Source of the DNA: Bolinopsis microptera
Lineage: Eukaryota; Ctenophora; Tentaculata; Lobata; Bolinopsidae
DNA length: 64,000 nt
Assembly (NCBI RefSeq): GCF_026151205.1
Contig: NC_087073.1
Span: forward strand, 17,193,837-17,257,836
Direction: 5' to 3'
Below, one piece after another: positions 8,503 to 17,956 of the stretch (positions are counted from its first letter, which is position 1; the number at the start of each line of letters is the position of its first letter). The translations under genes were made by a program, and so were the position numbers. Under the pieces are notes generated by a model. That model saw nothing but the letters and a program-made list of their open reading frames with translations, was not told where the DNA came from and did no database searches.

Positions 8503-8922
8503 TCACGTGACAGAGTTAGTGTTACCACGAGGGTTACTCAACATTTTGTCCCAACCTTTTGATTTGTATGTAAAAACATCAAACCAAAATGACACATGTC
8601 CACACATTTGAGGATTACTCTTGTATTTGATCATCAGATAATAAGATGCAATAAATAGACTTTGAATCGCCAGTACACTATCGACAGTCTCCAATTCTTT
8701 TACAATACCCGTGAAAATGTTCTTCGTATCTGTAAGTAACTCATCAATAGAGGTTCGGTTTCCTGGAATTTTATGAAACAATTGGGCGGCGTATTGCTTA
8801 GTGTAAGCAAGAGAAAAATCCGTTAACTCTCTGAAGACCTTCTCAAATGTTATGTTGTAGCGACTTGGTATCGCATTAACATTACAATACATACGATAAG
8901 CAACATAACTCGGTAAATCCAT
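8503..8922 (-). CDS. Helical protein, possible Bcl-2-like apoptosis regulator
   Basis: 139 residues, all-helical by composition, no signal peptide. In the second half, an IDELLTDTKNIFTGIV segment sits where Bcl-2 proteins have BH1 at the start of the central hydrophobic helix. A hydrophobic helix (LFIASYYLMI) follows, and then a W-x(n)-KGWDKM segment resembles the BH2 signature. The classic NWGR of BH1 is absent. Anti-apoptotic Bcl-2 relatives are known in adenoviruses and, to my recollection, adintoviruses, so context supports the idea. It is a pattern match only and needs structure prediction. Confidence 0.4.
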   Translation of the reverse strand: MDLPSYVAYRMYCNVNAIPSRYNITFEKVFRELTDFSLAYTKQYAAQLFHKIPGNRTSIDELLTDTKNIFTGIVKELETVDSVLAIQSLFIASYYLMIKYKSNPQMCGHVSFWFDVFTYKSKGWDKMLSNPRGNTNSVT

Positions 8923-8966
8923 AATTTTGACACGAAACGTAACTGAACAAAAACGTAAATGAAAGT

Positions 8967-10416
8967 TTATGTCACTTGCGTCGCCAATTTATAAACATCG
9001 AAGCGAACACAAACGATTTTCTCCATTCTCCATACAGTCGAGGGTCTATGAGCCATTGCGTAAGCTCTAGCATCTTCACTTTGCAAGTCATCAAGGATCT
9101 TTTTCATATCTTTTCTATTTTTTACCTTCATTGGTAATTCGTATAGCATTGAATTTTGTGACGGATGAAAGAAACTCAAATCACCTGTGCGATGATTCCT
9201 CAGAATAAAGCCGAAAGCCACGTTGATTTTGTAGGCATTATTACGATTTACATGGTGAGTTGAAAATAGTGTGTGGAAAGTAAAAATCGATAATTTTTTT
9301 ATGAAGGAGCAAATTTTGAAAGTTGAATTGCTATCAGTTCATAAACTTTACATATTTCATTCTTGCCTCTCATTTGATTCTAACTCATAATTTGGTTGAT
9401 TTTTGGCAGTTTTCCAAAAAATCTTAAATTCGTCCTAATGGGGTTCTCAAATCGTGTGCCCTGGAAATCGAGTCTAAAAATCTATATTCTCCTACATTTT
9501 TAAAGCAATCACCCTGAAACTTTCAGGGTATGTTCTAGGGATCATTTAAAAGAGATGAGCCAGACAAAATTTTGAGATATGCATTTTAAAAATTTTTATT
9601 CGATTTTGAAAATCGTCGATCTCAAAAAATCATCAAAAAACAAGGTCCAAGATTTTCAGAATCGAATAAAATTTTTTGAAGGCCTATCTAAAAATTCTGT
9701 CTGGCTCATCTCTTCTAAATGATCCTTAGAACATATACTGAAAGTTTCAGGGTGATTACTCAAAAAATGTAGGAGAAAATAGATTTTTAGACTCGATTTT
9801 CAGGGCACGCGATCAAAAATCGCTCGCGCAATACAATTACCACACATGCGCTGACCTTCGACCGGCAATAATTTCGGCTAGGAACGATATTTTTCCACGG
9901 CATCAAAAGAATCTGATAGGTATTACTCCCTTCTATCAGAAACAACTAACTAAAAAGTCGATTTGGAGAAAATTTCCATGAAGACCCCCCTGCCCCCATA
10001 ATACAGTCAAGTCGGCTATAGACAATTGTCTTACACGTTATCAATATGTCCTAGCTAATAAAGGACGATGGGTTGAGCAAATTATTAATTATTAAGTATT
10101 TTAATTGTATTATCATAAAAAGTATATATTTTCATTACCTAAATATGCAAAAATTAAGTGGAAATTTCATTTGTCAAAAAAATTAGAGCCATTTACTTTC
10201 CACACACTATTTTCAACTCACCCTGTAATTCCATATCAATTTCTGAAATATATTCTTTAGCTTTATTCCGTGAGTAATCGCAGTGACGAGAAAATGGTAC
10301 ACCGTTCTAAGACGACCTTTATTAGTAACTCTTGTACGAATTGTCTGGTAATGTTTTTTGTAGATAGACTTGTATTCATCCTCAACATCGAGATTAATTT
10401 CGCTGGGGAAGTCCAT
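8967..10416 (-). pseudogene. Element gene split by a MITE (conserved Polinton-type domain)
   Basis: Two coding halves lie on either side of the insertion at 9251-10225. The 5' half (10416 to about 10228) starts MDFPSEINLD and is charged and helical. The 3' half (about 9248 to 8967) contains FGFILRN, FFHPSQN and RPSTVW segments typical of a small conserved domain that I associate with Polinton and cnidarian polymerase-linked proteins. At the junction the 3' half continues in a different frame from the start of the 5' half, so the gene may also carry an older indel. Not functional as read. The weak TATA-like TTAAG near 10455-10460 could be its promoter. Confidence 0.6.
9251..10225. mobile_element. 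Non-autonomous TA-target DNA transposon (Tc1/mariner-like MITE)
   Basis: Terminal inverted repeats of about 34 bp (9251-9284 and 10192-10225), one end CATGGTGAGTTG and the other CAGGGTGAGTTG, are identical apart from one base and flanked by TA on both sides (9249-9250, 10226-10227). Inside, 9450-9580 and 9680-9815 form a second, larger imperfect inverted repeat. No transposase ORF. TA duplication and TIR start fit Tc1/mariner-type elements. It landed inside an element gene, so it is younger than the integration. Confidence 0.85.
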
Positions 10417-10542
10417 TGTTTAATAGGTTAATGAGAGTCGTCCTTTGTGTCGCTCCTTAAGTAGGTCATACTATCAAGTATGAAGTAGGTTACTTTGTGT
10501 AATTTGATTTGGACGCCTGTTCAATTATATAATTTAATATGT

Positions 10543-11343
10543 CTAGCTTATTAAGAAATGGATGACTACCGGATCGTCAAAACCTATCACAAGACCGTCA
10601 ACCGTCTGAAAATAAAAACTTATCTGCATCAATTCATCAACCGCAAATTCGTGAAATTCGCCTTGGGAATTACTAAAGTAATTCCCATCACGTGACATAT
10701 TTATCACATCTAGTATTTGTCTTTTACTTCTTCCAATATATATGGGTCTGATAGCATCACAAAACAAGTACACAGCTTGAGTACTATTTAATTCGTTTTC
10801 AGTGTCCTGTTGAGTACTAGATGAATAAGGTATATGAGGTATATACGCAAGTCTTTTATCATTAGAACGATTTTCTCTCTTCACAAATAATGAGAATACA
10901 CTCTGCGACGATTGGTCTGGCACAATCTTCAGACCGCTTTCGCCGTAATATATGGCTGTATAAGGTACAGAAACGAATCTTGGTTTGCTGTAGTTGACTA
11001 TTTCAACATCTTGTGACTCGCTGTCGATAATGTAAGTTTGTGAGTTGTTAAAATCTAGAGAATCGTAGAGCTCACACAAAACTGTATACATTGTTTTCAA
11101 TATGTCTTCAGACCAATACCAGTTCTCTGGTGGTAGAGAAAGAGTATGAATATTTCCTGTAACATCTTTGACAGAAAATGTATATCGGATAGGTTGGTTC
11201 TGTGGAATCGGAAAGTTCACAGATTTTAGTCGAATAGATTTCCCCTGAACAGACAAGGGTCGATCAAACATGGTTTTTATTATTTTCCCTCGTCCAGAAA
11301 CAATTAAACTTGTTTTTATTTCATCCATTGTAGATTTGATCAT
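10543..11343 (-). CDS. Unknown beta-rich protein, possible second minor virion protein
   Basis: 266 residues, intact, soluble, predicted beta-rich. It opens with a MDEIKTSLIVSGRG segment, somewhat like the opening of the penton-like protein, and has an RFVSVPYTAIYYGESGLKI block and a hydrophobic strand-rich C-terminus (QISFYFQTVDGLVIGFDDP). No catalytic motif seen. Position at the distal end of the virion cluster and the fold-like composition make a minor capsid or vertex protein possible, but I do not recognise it. TATA box at 11395-11402. Confidence 0.5.
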   Translation of the reverse strand: MIKSTMDEIKTSLIVSGRGKIIKTMFDRPLSVQGKSIRLKSVNFPIPQNQPIRYTFSVKDVTGNIHTLSLPPENWYWSEDILKTMYTVLCELYDSLDFNNSQTYIIDSESQDVEIVNYSKPRFVSVPYTAIYYGESGLKIVPDQSSQSVFSLFVKRENRSNDKRLAYIPHIPYSSSTQQDTENELNSTQAVYLFCDAIRPIYIGRSKRQILDVINMSRDGNYFSNSQGEFHEFAVDELMQISFYFQTVDGLVIGFDDPVVIHFLIS

Positions 11344-11394
11344 GATGATGATGTCACACGCGATATGGAACTAAACTATGAGATAGCAGGAACG

Positions 11395-11402
11395 CTTTTA
11401 TA
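11395..11402 (-). promoter_or_regulatory. TATA box of the 10543-11343 gene
   Basis: TATAAAAG on the - strand, 52-59 bp upstream of the ATG at 11343. Confidence 0.55.
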
Positions 11403-11475
11403 GAATAACTGAGAGAAAAAATGTGAAGTTTCTCATTAAACAAGAGACGTTGCTTCTAGCTGGTAGGTAACTCAT

Positions 11476-12060
11476 TTAGCATTCAGGTGCGCTTGCAGCT
11501 TGCAACTGGCTGATCCTTTGTTTAATATCCTGTAAATGGAATTGTCTATTCTGAAAAGTACGGTCACCAATAACATCAACAGTTTCTTGATTGGTGTTTT
11601 TGCAGTGAGGTGCGTGCAGTCGACCCGATTCGGGAATCAGAATTGGATTATTTCTCCTACAATAAGGTAGTTCGTATACACTGCTTTCGATTTCAAGTAT
11701 TCTTATACGAACTCTTTTGGGTTTCTTCTTTGTGTACAGATTCTTTAAAACTTTTTTGGTTGGTGTCTCTTTAGTGTAGTCTTTATAGTTGTTTTCTGAT
11801 TTAAACCATGGGTTATTCGTTCTTAGATCAAGTTTAAATATTCGCTCTAGAGTAACAACGAATTCGAATTTTTGTAAATTGTTGCCAAATTTAACATGTT
11901 TAAGTTGAGTGGATATTTCAGAGGCGTGACAGGATGAGTTAACTCTGTCGGTAGAGAAGGTTTTTGGTATTTGTAAATCCAATGAGAAGAAAATATTTTC
12001 GACTTCGTCAACTGCTAATGGTTCAGAATTTTCTATTTCCGAAAAGTATGTTGTAGACAT
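11476..12060 (-). CDS. Unknown protein with basic nuclear-signal-like segment
   Basis: 194 residues, intact. An acidic N-terminal part (EIENSEPLAVDEVENIFF) is followed by a strongly basic middle (KKVLKNLYTKKKPKRVRIR) that looks like a nuclear localisation or nucleic-acid-binding segment, then a Gln-rich helical end. No known domain recognised. It is the outermost - strand gene, first after the putative Pol III RNA. The TATA-like box TATTTAAG (12114-12121) is 54-61 bp upstream of the ATG. Confidence 0.5.
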   Translation of the reverse strand: MSTTYFSEIENSEPLAVDEVENIFFSLDLQIPKTFSTDRVNSSCHASEISTQLKHVKFGNNLQKFEFVVTLERIFKLDLRTNNPWFKSENNYKDYTKETPTKKVLKNLYTKKKPKRVRIRILEIESSVYELPYCRRNNPILIPESGRLHAPHCKNTNQETVDVIGDRTFQNRQFHLQDIKQRISQLQAASAPEC

Positions 12061-12113
12061 AATATGGTGAAGGTTTGTGGTTACGTTTTAATATGATTAA
12101 ACTATTGTAGTTT

Positions 12114-12121
12114 CTTAAATA
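12114..12121 (-). promoter_or_regulatory. TATA-like box of the 11476-12060 gene
   Basis: TATTTAAG on the - strand, same spacing to the ATG as in the other element genes. Confidence 0.4.
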
Positions 12122-12161
12122 CCTGTAACCGATTAACGTTAGTTATAACGGTTATCGTAAC

Positions 12162-12268
12162 AAAAGCAGTCCTTCGGGGAAGTAGACCAGGCGGGATTCG
12201 AACCCACATGTTCCCGCAGAGGAAAGTTACCGTTAACTCACTAGTCTGAGGCCCCAACCGGACTGCTG
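12162..12268 (-). ncRNA. Candidate Pol III RNA: tRNA-like core in an outer hairpin
   Basis: On the - strand a tRNA-like core spans 12247 to 12184. It has a 7-bp acceptor (AGACTAG with CTGGTCT), a D-arm like AGTT-AACGGT-AACT, a short anticodon-like arm, and a proper T-arm containing the exact B box GGTTCGAATCC (12204-12194). The A box is degenerate but has the right place. The core is about 64 nt, shorter than a normal tRNA, because the anticodon arm is small. It is enclosed by an outer stem GCAGTCC/GGACTGC (12266-12260 with 12172-12166) and a GGGG/CCCC stem. TTTT (12165-12162) directly follows, as a Pol III terminator. Alternatives are a decayed tRNA gene or a SINE head. Confidence 0.6.
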
Positions 12269-12314
12269 CATAATCACAATTACGAGTGTACTTATGACAT
12301 TCAAAGTTATCGCG

Positions 12315-12454
12315 AAAGTCACGTGATTGTTTCCTACATCAGCTGACCTCTGACTCTATATAAACCGACATTACACAGCAAGGCGAGTCACGCGACCGTT
12401 TCCCTACGTCAGCTGACCTCTGGCTCTATATAAATCAACATTACACATCAAGTT
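12315..12454 (+). promoter_or_regulatory. Two tandem 70-bp promoter-like modules
   Basis: Two direct copies, each with a CACGTG or CACGCG motif, CAGCTGACCTCTG, and a perfect TATATAAA (12357-12364 and 12427-12434). They face away from the viral gene cluster. Farther on, two CCAATCA motifs (about 12483 and 12523) and AATAAATA (about 12566) follow. No ORF downstream on + explains them. They could be the element's terminal control region or drive a non-coding RNA. Confidence 0.5.
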
Positions 12455-12783
12455 ATAAGCAATCCACGCGATCAACTTTAACCAATCAGAAGACATACAG
12501 CCGCGTGATATGACGCTGAAAACCAATCAAATGGTAGTATTTTGACTCATGTGACAACTGTGCAGAATAAATAGGATATCGATATTGTACAGCACCCAGA
12601 TCACTACTTACAGTGGTGTCAAAATTACCCGCGCTTTTGTCCTCATATGCGACGTGTGTAGCCTTTCAGACATTGATTGCGTAAACGAGGTGTCGTACGT
12701 CACCTCAAGGGTGACAGGGGGCTGACCATGCCCGAACCTAATTGATCATTGATTGGGTCTGAGGTTACGTGATTATGAGCAAA

Positions 12784-12880
12784 GCAACGAACTGGCAACA
12801 AACTAGCAACAAACTGGCAACAAACTGGCAACAAACTGGCAAAAACTGGCAAAAACAAACAAACTAGCAAGAATGCTAGT
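12784..12880. repeat. Short minisatellite (AACTGGCAACA-like, about 11 bp)
   Basis: Five to seven imperfect copies of CAACAAACTGG, fading into AAAACTGGC. Probably slippage; no coding sense. Confidence 0.8.
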
Positions 12881-12949
12881 TTGCGCGGCGTGTCGAAGCG
12901 GCGAAGTCCTCCAAGGTCACAGGGGGAGCTGAAACCAGGTTTTCGATCA

Positions 12950-13366
12950 AACTTGTCATACGTTGTATGACCCGCCGCGCACGAGTGCGCGGCTCCCCCT
13001 GTATCGCCGAAACTCTACAGTGAAGCAACCGTGGGGGTCACCACGTGATACAAGTTCAAACGCTGCCATGTGTAGTCAAATGTCGCCAACAGTTGCTAGC
13101 TCGTCCAATGAAATCGCTGCATTATGGAAGTCAAGCTCCGCACATGAATATATGTAATTCAATTATGCATACTGACTTGCAAAATGCAGCGATCTCGATT
13201 TCATTGGACGAGAGCAACTGTTGGCGACGTTTGACTACAAATGGCAGCGTTTGATCGAAAACCTGGTTTCAGCCCCCTCCCCTGTGAGGTCGCTTCACTA
13301 TCGGTCTTACGACAAAGGGGAGCCGCGCACTCGTGCGCGGCGGGTCATACATGACAACTTGTAGCG
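12950..13366. mobile_element. Foldback element with GC-rich ends
   Basis: The left arm (about 12950-13125) and right arm (about 13180-13366) are imperfect inverted copies. Both contain CCGCGCACGAGTGCGCGG, itself a palindrome, and CGTCCAATGAAATCG near the centre. No ORF of note. A partial third copy is at 13938-14060. Confidence 0.75.
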
Positions 13367-13937
13367 CGATGCGTTACTGTGCTAGATCGGCGAGATGCGC
13401 TACTGTGCCGCGCCGAGCTGCCATGAATTGACATCGTCAATTAAATGACAACGTATGACAATATTTAATTGTCATATCTTCGGTTCCATTGAATGAGATC
13501 ATTCAATTTGACGGATGTTACTCGTCTAAATTTCTTCGAAGAAGCGCTGAGCGCGCGCCGCTTTCTTCTCGAAATGCTCGATGGCAAGTGCTACGAAGTA
13601 GCGCGCGCCGGGCCAGACCATTAAGTTTAACAATGGTCAGGATCATTTTGAAAATTTGTGAAGAGCTTCCATGCAGTAGGCTTTCACAACTAGGTCCAAA
13701 TTTGGTGGTCCGCGGTGGATATCGGAATTGATATAGTAATGAAAATGGGGCAAAATACGTGGCTTTTTAGCTGTAACATAATTTTTGATGGTTGGATATG
13801 CTCTAAATTTTGTGGACAGTTTCATTGTAAGCTTACAAATTTTTGTTGAAATTGGATCAAGGGAAAGGTTACTCAATACGCAGTTTGCTTTAATGTTTAA
13901 GACTTTTGTGCTGGCCGAAATTAGCGCTCAAAACCTT

Positions 13938-14060
13938 GTCATACGTTGTATGACCCGCCGCCCACGAGTGCGCGGCTCCAGCTCCCCTAGCTGTATTATA
14001 TCGTAAGAAGTTTCACTTCACATTTAGTGAAACGACTGTGAGGGTCACCACGTGATACAA
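13938..14060 (+). repeat. Partial third copy of the foldback arm
   Basis: Starts CTTGTCATACGTTGTATGAC, carries CACGAGTGCGCGG, and ends GGTCACCACGTGATACAA, as in the left arm at 12951-13050. The inner part is replaced. Between 13370 and 13938 I see no gene, only GC-rich hairpins near 13540-13620. Confidence 0.7.
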
Positions 14061-14357
14061 AAAAGAACCATCCTACAGTCGGCACGCGCTGCTCACTCAT
14101 CACTGTCGATGGCGCACTACCTTTAAAAAATGTATCAAAGCCAAATCTAAGTCAAAAGATTTTCTACTCGTACATTTATGATAGACATCCGAACTTTATC
14201 TGTTATCAATAAAACTGTGAAACCTATTGTATCATGTATTAAAACTTTAAAACAGCGACACAAAACTTTTTAAATTAGTAAAAAGTGTTGCAAACTGAGC
14301 CAGTTGATTCCCGGTTCAATATCCGAAAGAATTACGCATCCAGATTGCAGATTGGGA

Positions 14358-14454
14358 TTACCTGGGGACCCCATGAGCCCAGGCTATAATGTATAATGTT
14401 TATTATAAACATATTGAGATTAGGCGGAATGACAGACTGATCAGCGCCACCCAG
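14358..14454 (+). repeat. Dispersed short repeat, copy 1
   Basis: Begins TTACCTGGGGACCCC, contains GGCTATAATG and GGCGGAATGA, and ends GCCACCCAG. The second copy is at 18212-18308. Same orientation, moderately diverged. Class unknown (MITE or SINE-like). Confidence 0.7.
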
Positions 14455-15096
14455 TAAGACTGGGACCCGGGCACTTACTAGTACAATCAAAGTCTTAGCA
14501 ACTTTAGCAAAATACAGTTATTTTTAATCTTCAAACTTTAGCTTCAATTCAAATTTTTGTTTCAATTCAACAATTCAACCTTCTTCATTTTTTGTTTCTT
14601 TCTTTTCCAAAATTTTTGTAAAATTGTAACGCTAGAAATCTAAGTCTATTTACTTGAATGTTTAAACAATACAGATAGATTTTTTTTATTAAATACTTTT
14701 CAAATTTTACAGAGTACAGCAATAGATGAATATAAAATAGAATCGTTCAAAATATCGCCCCCATCTGTAAAATATGATGGGCACCCAAACACGGTAAACA
14801 CATAGTGAACTATGTCCGCAGTAACTTGGACCCATTACATCGAATTAATCTAAATCCAAAAATTTATGAAAAACTATTTAATAACAAACAAATCCATGAT
14901 GAATAACTGTGGATATAGAGTCAAAATTGGTATTTCAATACGTCAAATTCCAGATACATTAGATACAGGTCTAATATGGTCATTAATGTGTTAGAAGGTG
15001 TGCGGGTGAAGTGTGATATGATGTTGAAAGTATAGGAAGGAAGATAAAAAAATTAATAAAACAAAAAATAATAATATGGGGAGCAAAGAGACTAGG

Positions 15097-15592
15097 CTAG
15101 ACTGTTGTTTCACTATCTAATAAACATTTCCATAGATGCTTAGTGACCTCAGCTTTGAAAAGACTAGTAGACACAATCTGTCTTACCTGTAAAGGGAGTC
15201 CATTCCACAGTATATGGGTTCTGTAGAAAAATGATTTTGACAGTGGGCTATTTGAGGTACATATGGTGTGTGAATTTTGACTTAACTTAGGTAAAATTAA
15301 TGACACAATAGACAGACTGTCGAGGTGGCAACGTCTTAGTCGAGAAGTGCCCTGATATAAAGAGAGATAGTGACTAAACAAGTAAGGGATATTGGTCTAT
15401 AGTTTTCAACCTCACTTTTCTTACCTTTCTTAAATATTGGGACAACATTTGCAAGTTTCCATTCTTGTGGAATGTAGCCGCTGTTGTAGGATCAACGAAA
15501 AATGCATGTTAGAGGGTAAGCTAAACCTACGGAAAAATTTTTTAGAATTTTACCGTGTATGCCATCTGGTCCCTGGGCTTTATTTGAATTAA
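15097..15592 (-). pseudogene. LINE reverse transcriptase remnant (jockey/CR1-like)
   Basis: On the - strand, 15592-15390 encodes the RT finger region (AQGPDGIHG and KLANVVPIFKKGKK, then NYRPISLT). After a deletion, 15381-15097 encodes the C-terminal tail (FFYRTHILWNGLPLQVRQ). The palm with the catalytic Asp box is missing, so it is dead. The 14460-15095 stretch upstream in the window shows no gene. Confidence 0.75.
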
Positions 15593-15599
15593 TAAAAAT

Positions 15600-16148
15600 G
15601 ATGACTAGTTACTTATAATTAATTATATTAATTAAGAGTGAGTGGCCTTGAAGGTCCCCTTGGACCTTCAGAGGTTAATCACTCCCCAGTTCAGTATGTA
15701 ATACGCCAAGGACTGTAAAAGATCAGAGACTGCTAGTAAGGGCGGTCTCTAGGTATGATTCAGGGTTGGACAAGTGAGACTCGTAGTTATGTTTAATGAA
15801 TTATTATAAGGAAGAAGTACAACACAATTACATGATCAAAGCCTCTCCTTCTGGAGAGTTACTACAAATTTGTTCCTAGAGGCTGTCCAGTTAAGACTAT
15901 GTCTCTCCCCGAAGGAAGAGCCAAACAATCTTAGAACAGGTAGAGTAGTAGAACTATTAGTCAATACAAACTCAAACCCGACTGGACACTTATGAACTCA
16001 AAATCGCTTCTTTAAATATGAAATCTTTGACTCCCTTGACCCTCTTGACTCCCTTTATTATCAAACATGTCAATCTTACAAATGTCAACAATCCTAAAAT
16101 AATTTAGAACCGAAATGTGATCCTTTGTAAGATTATATGTCCCAAAAG
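15600..16148. other. Non-coding stretch between two LINE remnants
   Basis: No ORF or structured RNA recognised. A short imperfect hairpin around CCTTGAAGGTCCCCTTGG (about 15640-15680). Probably LINE 3' UTR and old repeat debris. Confidence 0.5.
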
Positions 16149-16972
16149 TCAAATTGACTTGTACTCAAGTATAAAGTCGAACAATTTACTCCAATAACCA
16201 CGGTCACTAGCAAGTTCTCTCAAATGAAGAATATCATCATACGACTCAAGCAAGATGAAACGCTTCCAGAGGTCAACCTTCAGGTGGTGTAGGAGGTTAC
16301 GTCTGTGAGCCCCGAGTCTACCAACTTCACTACACATCTCGACAGCAAAACACAGCGCAGCTTGAGCTGGTGATCTTTCATCGCTCCTCAGTATGTGTCC
16401 TAGCATCTTCCACCTAGATAACTCAGCACGCTCAGACATAGGGGTAGAGTTACTCTGTTTGTAGAGGGTATCTTTGGACATCATACTGCGTGGCCAGCTG
16501 ACATTCATGATCTTTCTGAGGTGGTTACGGTGACATGCATCTAGTTTGTCCCAGTACGATTTGGGCATTCCCAGCAACTAGAGTTATACATGAGGATAGA
16601 TACTACTTGGGCCTCATAGACCTTCAGCTTCTTCTGTAGGGGGATCTTACTCTGGCACCAGACCTTCTTGAAGTTCTGGAATGCTACATTGGCTAACATG
16701 ATTCTTCTGGTGACATCTTTCCTACTTTCTAGCAGAGAACCCAATAACTTGCTACTGCACCATTCATCATTCATTCTAAGGGGTTTACCATCATCCATGA
16801 CCTCATCTTTCCCAGCTATGTAGACGTGTACAAACTCTGTCTTTGATTCATTAATATTCAGATTCCACTCTTTGAACACCTTAGTAGCGATAGGGAGGAG
16901 GGCTTCTAGAGCATCTTTGTCTTCACCAAGATAGTCGATGTCATCAGAGTAGGCATCTTCTTCAGGCATGCC
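16149..16972 (-). pseudogene. LINE reverse transcriptase remnant, family with YSDD box
   Basis: Two - strand frames overlap near 16541-16577. The first (16969-16541) has the RT active-site box as AYSDDIDYLG, then the thumb (LNINESKTEF). The second (16577-16149) has the C-terminal KSYWDKLDACHRNHLRKIM and RWKMLGHILR segments. One frameshift, no 5' part, so non-functional. The same family reappears at 54346-55035. Confidence 0.8.
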
Positions 16973-17362
16973 ACTAGGGCTTATAGGAGGGGTTGACTCC
17001 CTTGACCCTCTTGACCCTCTTGACTCCCTCAGTAATCTTTGGAGTATAAGCTCCTGGTGTCAGGTTATTACATTGTGCGTTAAATCATCTGGTTGTCATG
17101 CCAACTTTAGCAAAAGGGCATCCTCGCGTTTGAGAGATTATAGTAAGAACTGTTTCTTACAAAATTACAACTAATAGAAAGTAAATATATACGATGTCGC
17201 AAAATTAACCTTTGTCAAGGATGTTGCAAAATTCACCTTTGTCAAGGATTCTTTTGTTATATATTAGGATACTTTAAATTTTCTTTGTAGTATCAAAAAA
17301 AACAGCAAAATCATTAAAAGTAGATCACTAAGCAAATTGCAGCGTGACAGTGCGTATTCAGT

Positions 17363-17939
17363 ATTATATCCACCAGCGTGCGCTTTTTCGCATAGCGGGC
17401 TCTCACCAGCCCGCTGTAAAAGGGCCCGATATCTTTACAGCCCGCTCATGATATAGCCCGTTAACAAGTGACATTTAATTTGACCAGTAGCAATATAGCC
17501 CGGAGTTCTCTAAAATATTTTCAGTTTCTGTATCGTCTCCTTGTGAAATTCCTTATTACACTGACTATATATACATTTTATTTTTGTGTCCGGTAGGGTC
17601 ATGCAGCTCGTGAGCAGATGACATGATACTTTGATTTATATCAAAGTTATTATAACACACTACATAATACACATCAGCACTATAATCGGTCACCCTATAT
17701 TATTGATATTCATCGTCACTGACATTACATTCATTATTCCCACGGCCCAGGAATGCAGTGCATCTCCAGCCCCTAAATACGACACACCCCTTTATGATTG
17801 GCTTACATTGAACAAGTGACGTGTTACCATGGTTACAACAATTAGTGGTGACCTTTTCTAGAGTTGACTTTTATACAAGCTCCATTGTTTATTTATAAAA
17901 TTATATATTAACTGTAATACGCCCGCTGGTGGATATAAT
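17363..17939. mobile_element. Small MITE with about 20-bp inverted ends
   Basis: Ends ATTATATCCACCAGCG (17363) and CGCTGGTGGATATAAT (to 17939) are perfectly complementary. Subterminal short hairpins (AGCGGGCT/AGCCCGCT) occur on the left side. The target duplication is not clear. No transposase. An ORF at 17631-17819 inside has no recognisable domain. Confidence 0.7.
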
Positions 17940-17956
17940 CCACATCACCTCGACCT

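Noticed and set aside
12184-12247. Ordinary host tRNA gene
   Set aside because: Core is too short, anticodon loop is not a normal 7-nt loop, and an extra outer stem encloses it.
16968-17174. + strand ORF next to LINE
   Set aside because: Antisense shadow with simple repeat of a PLDPLDSL type; no support.
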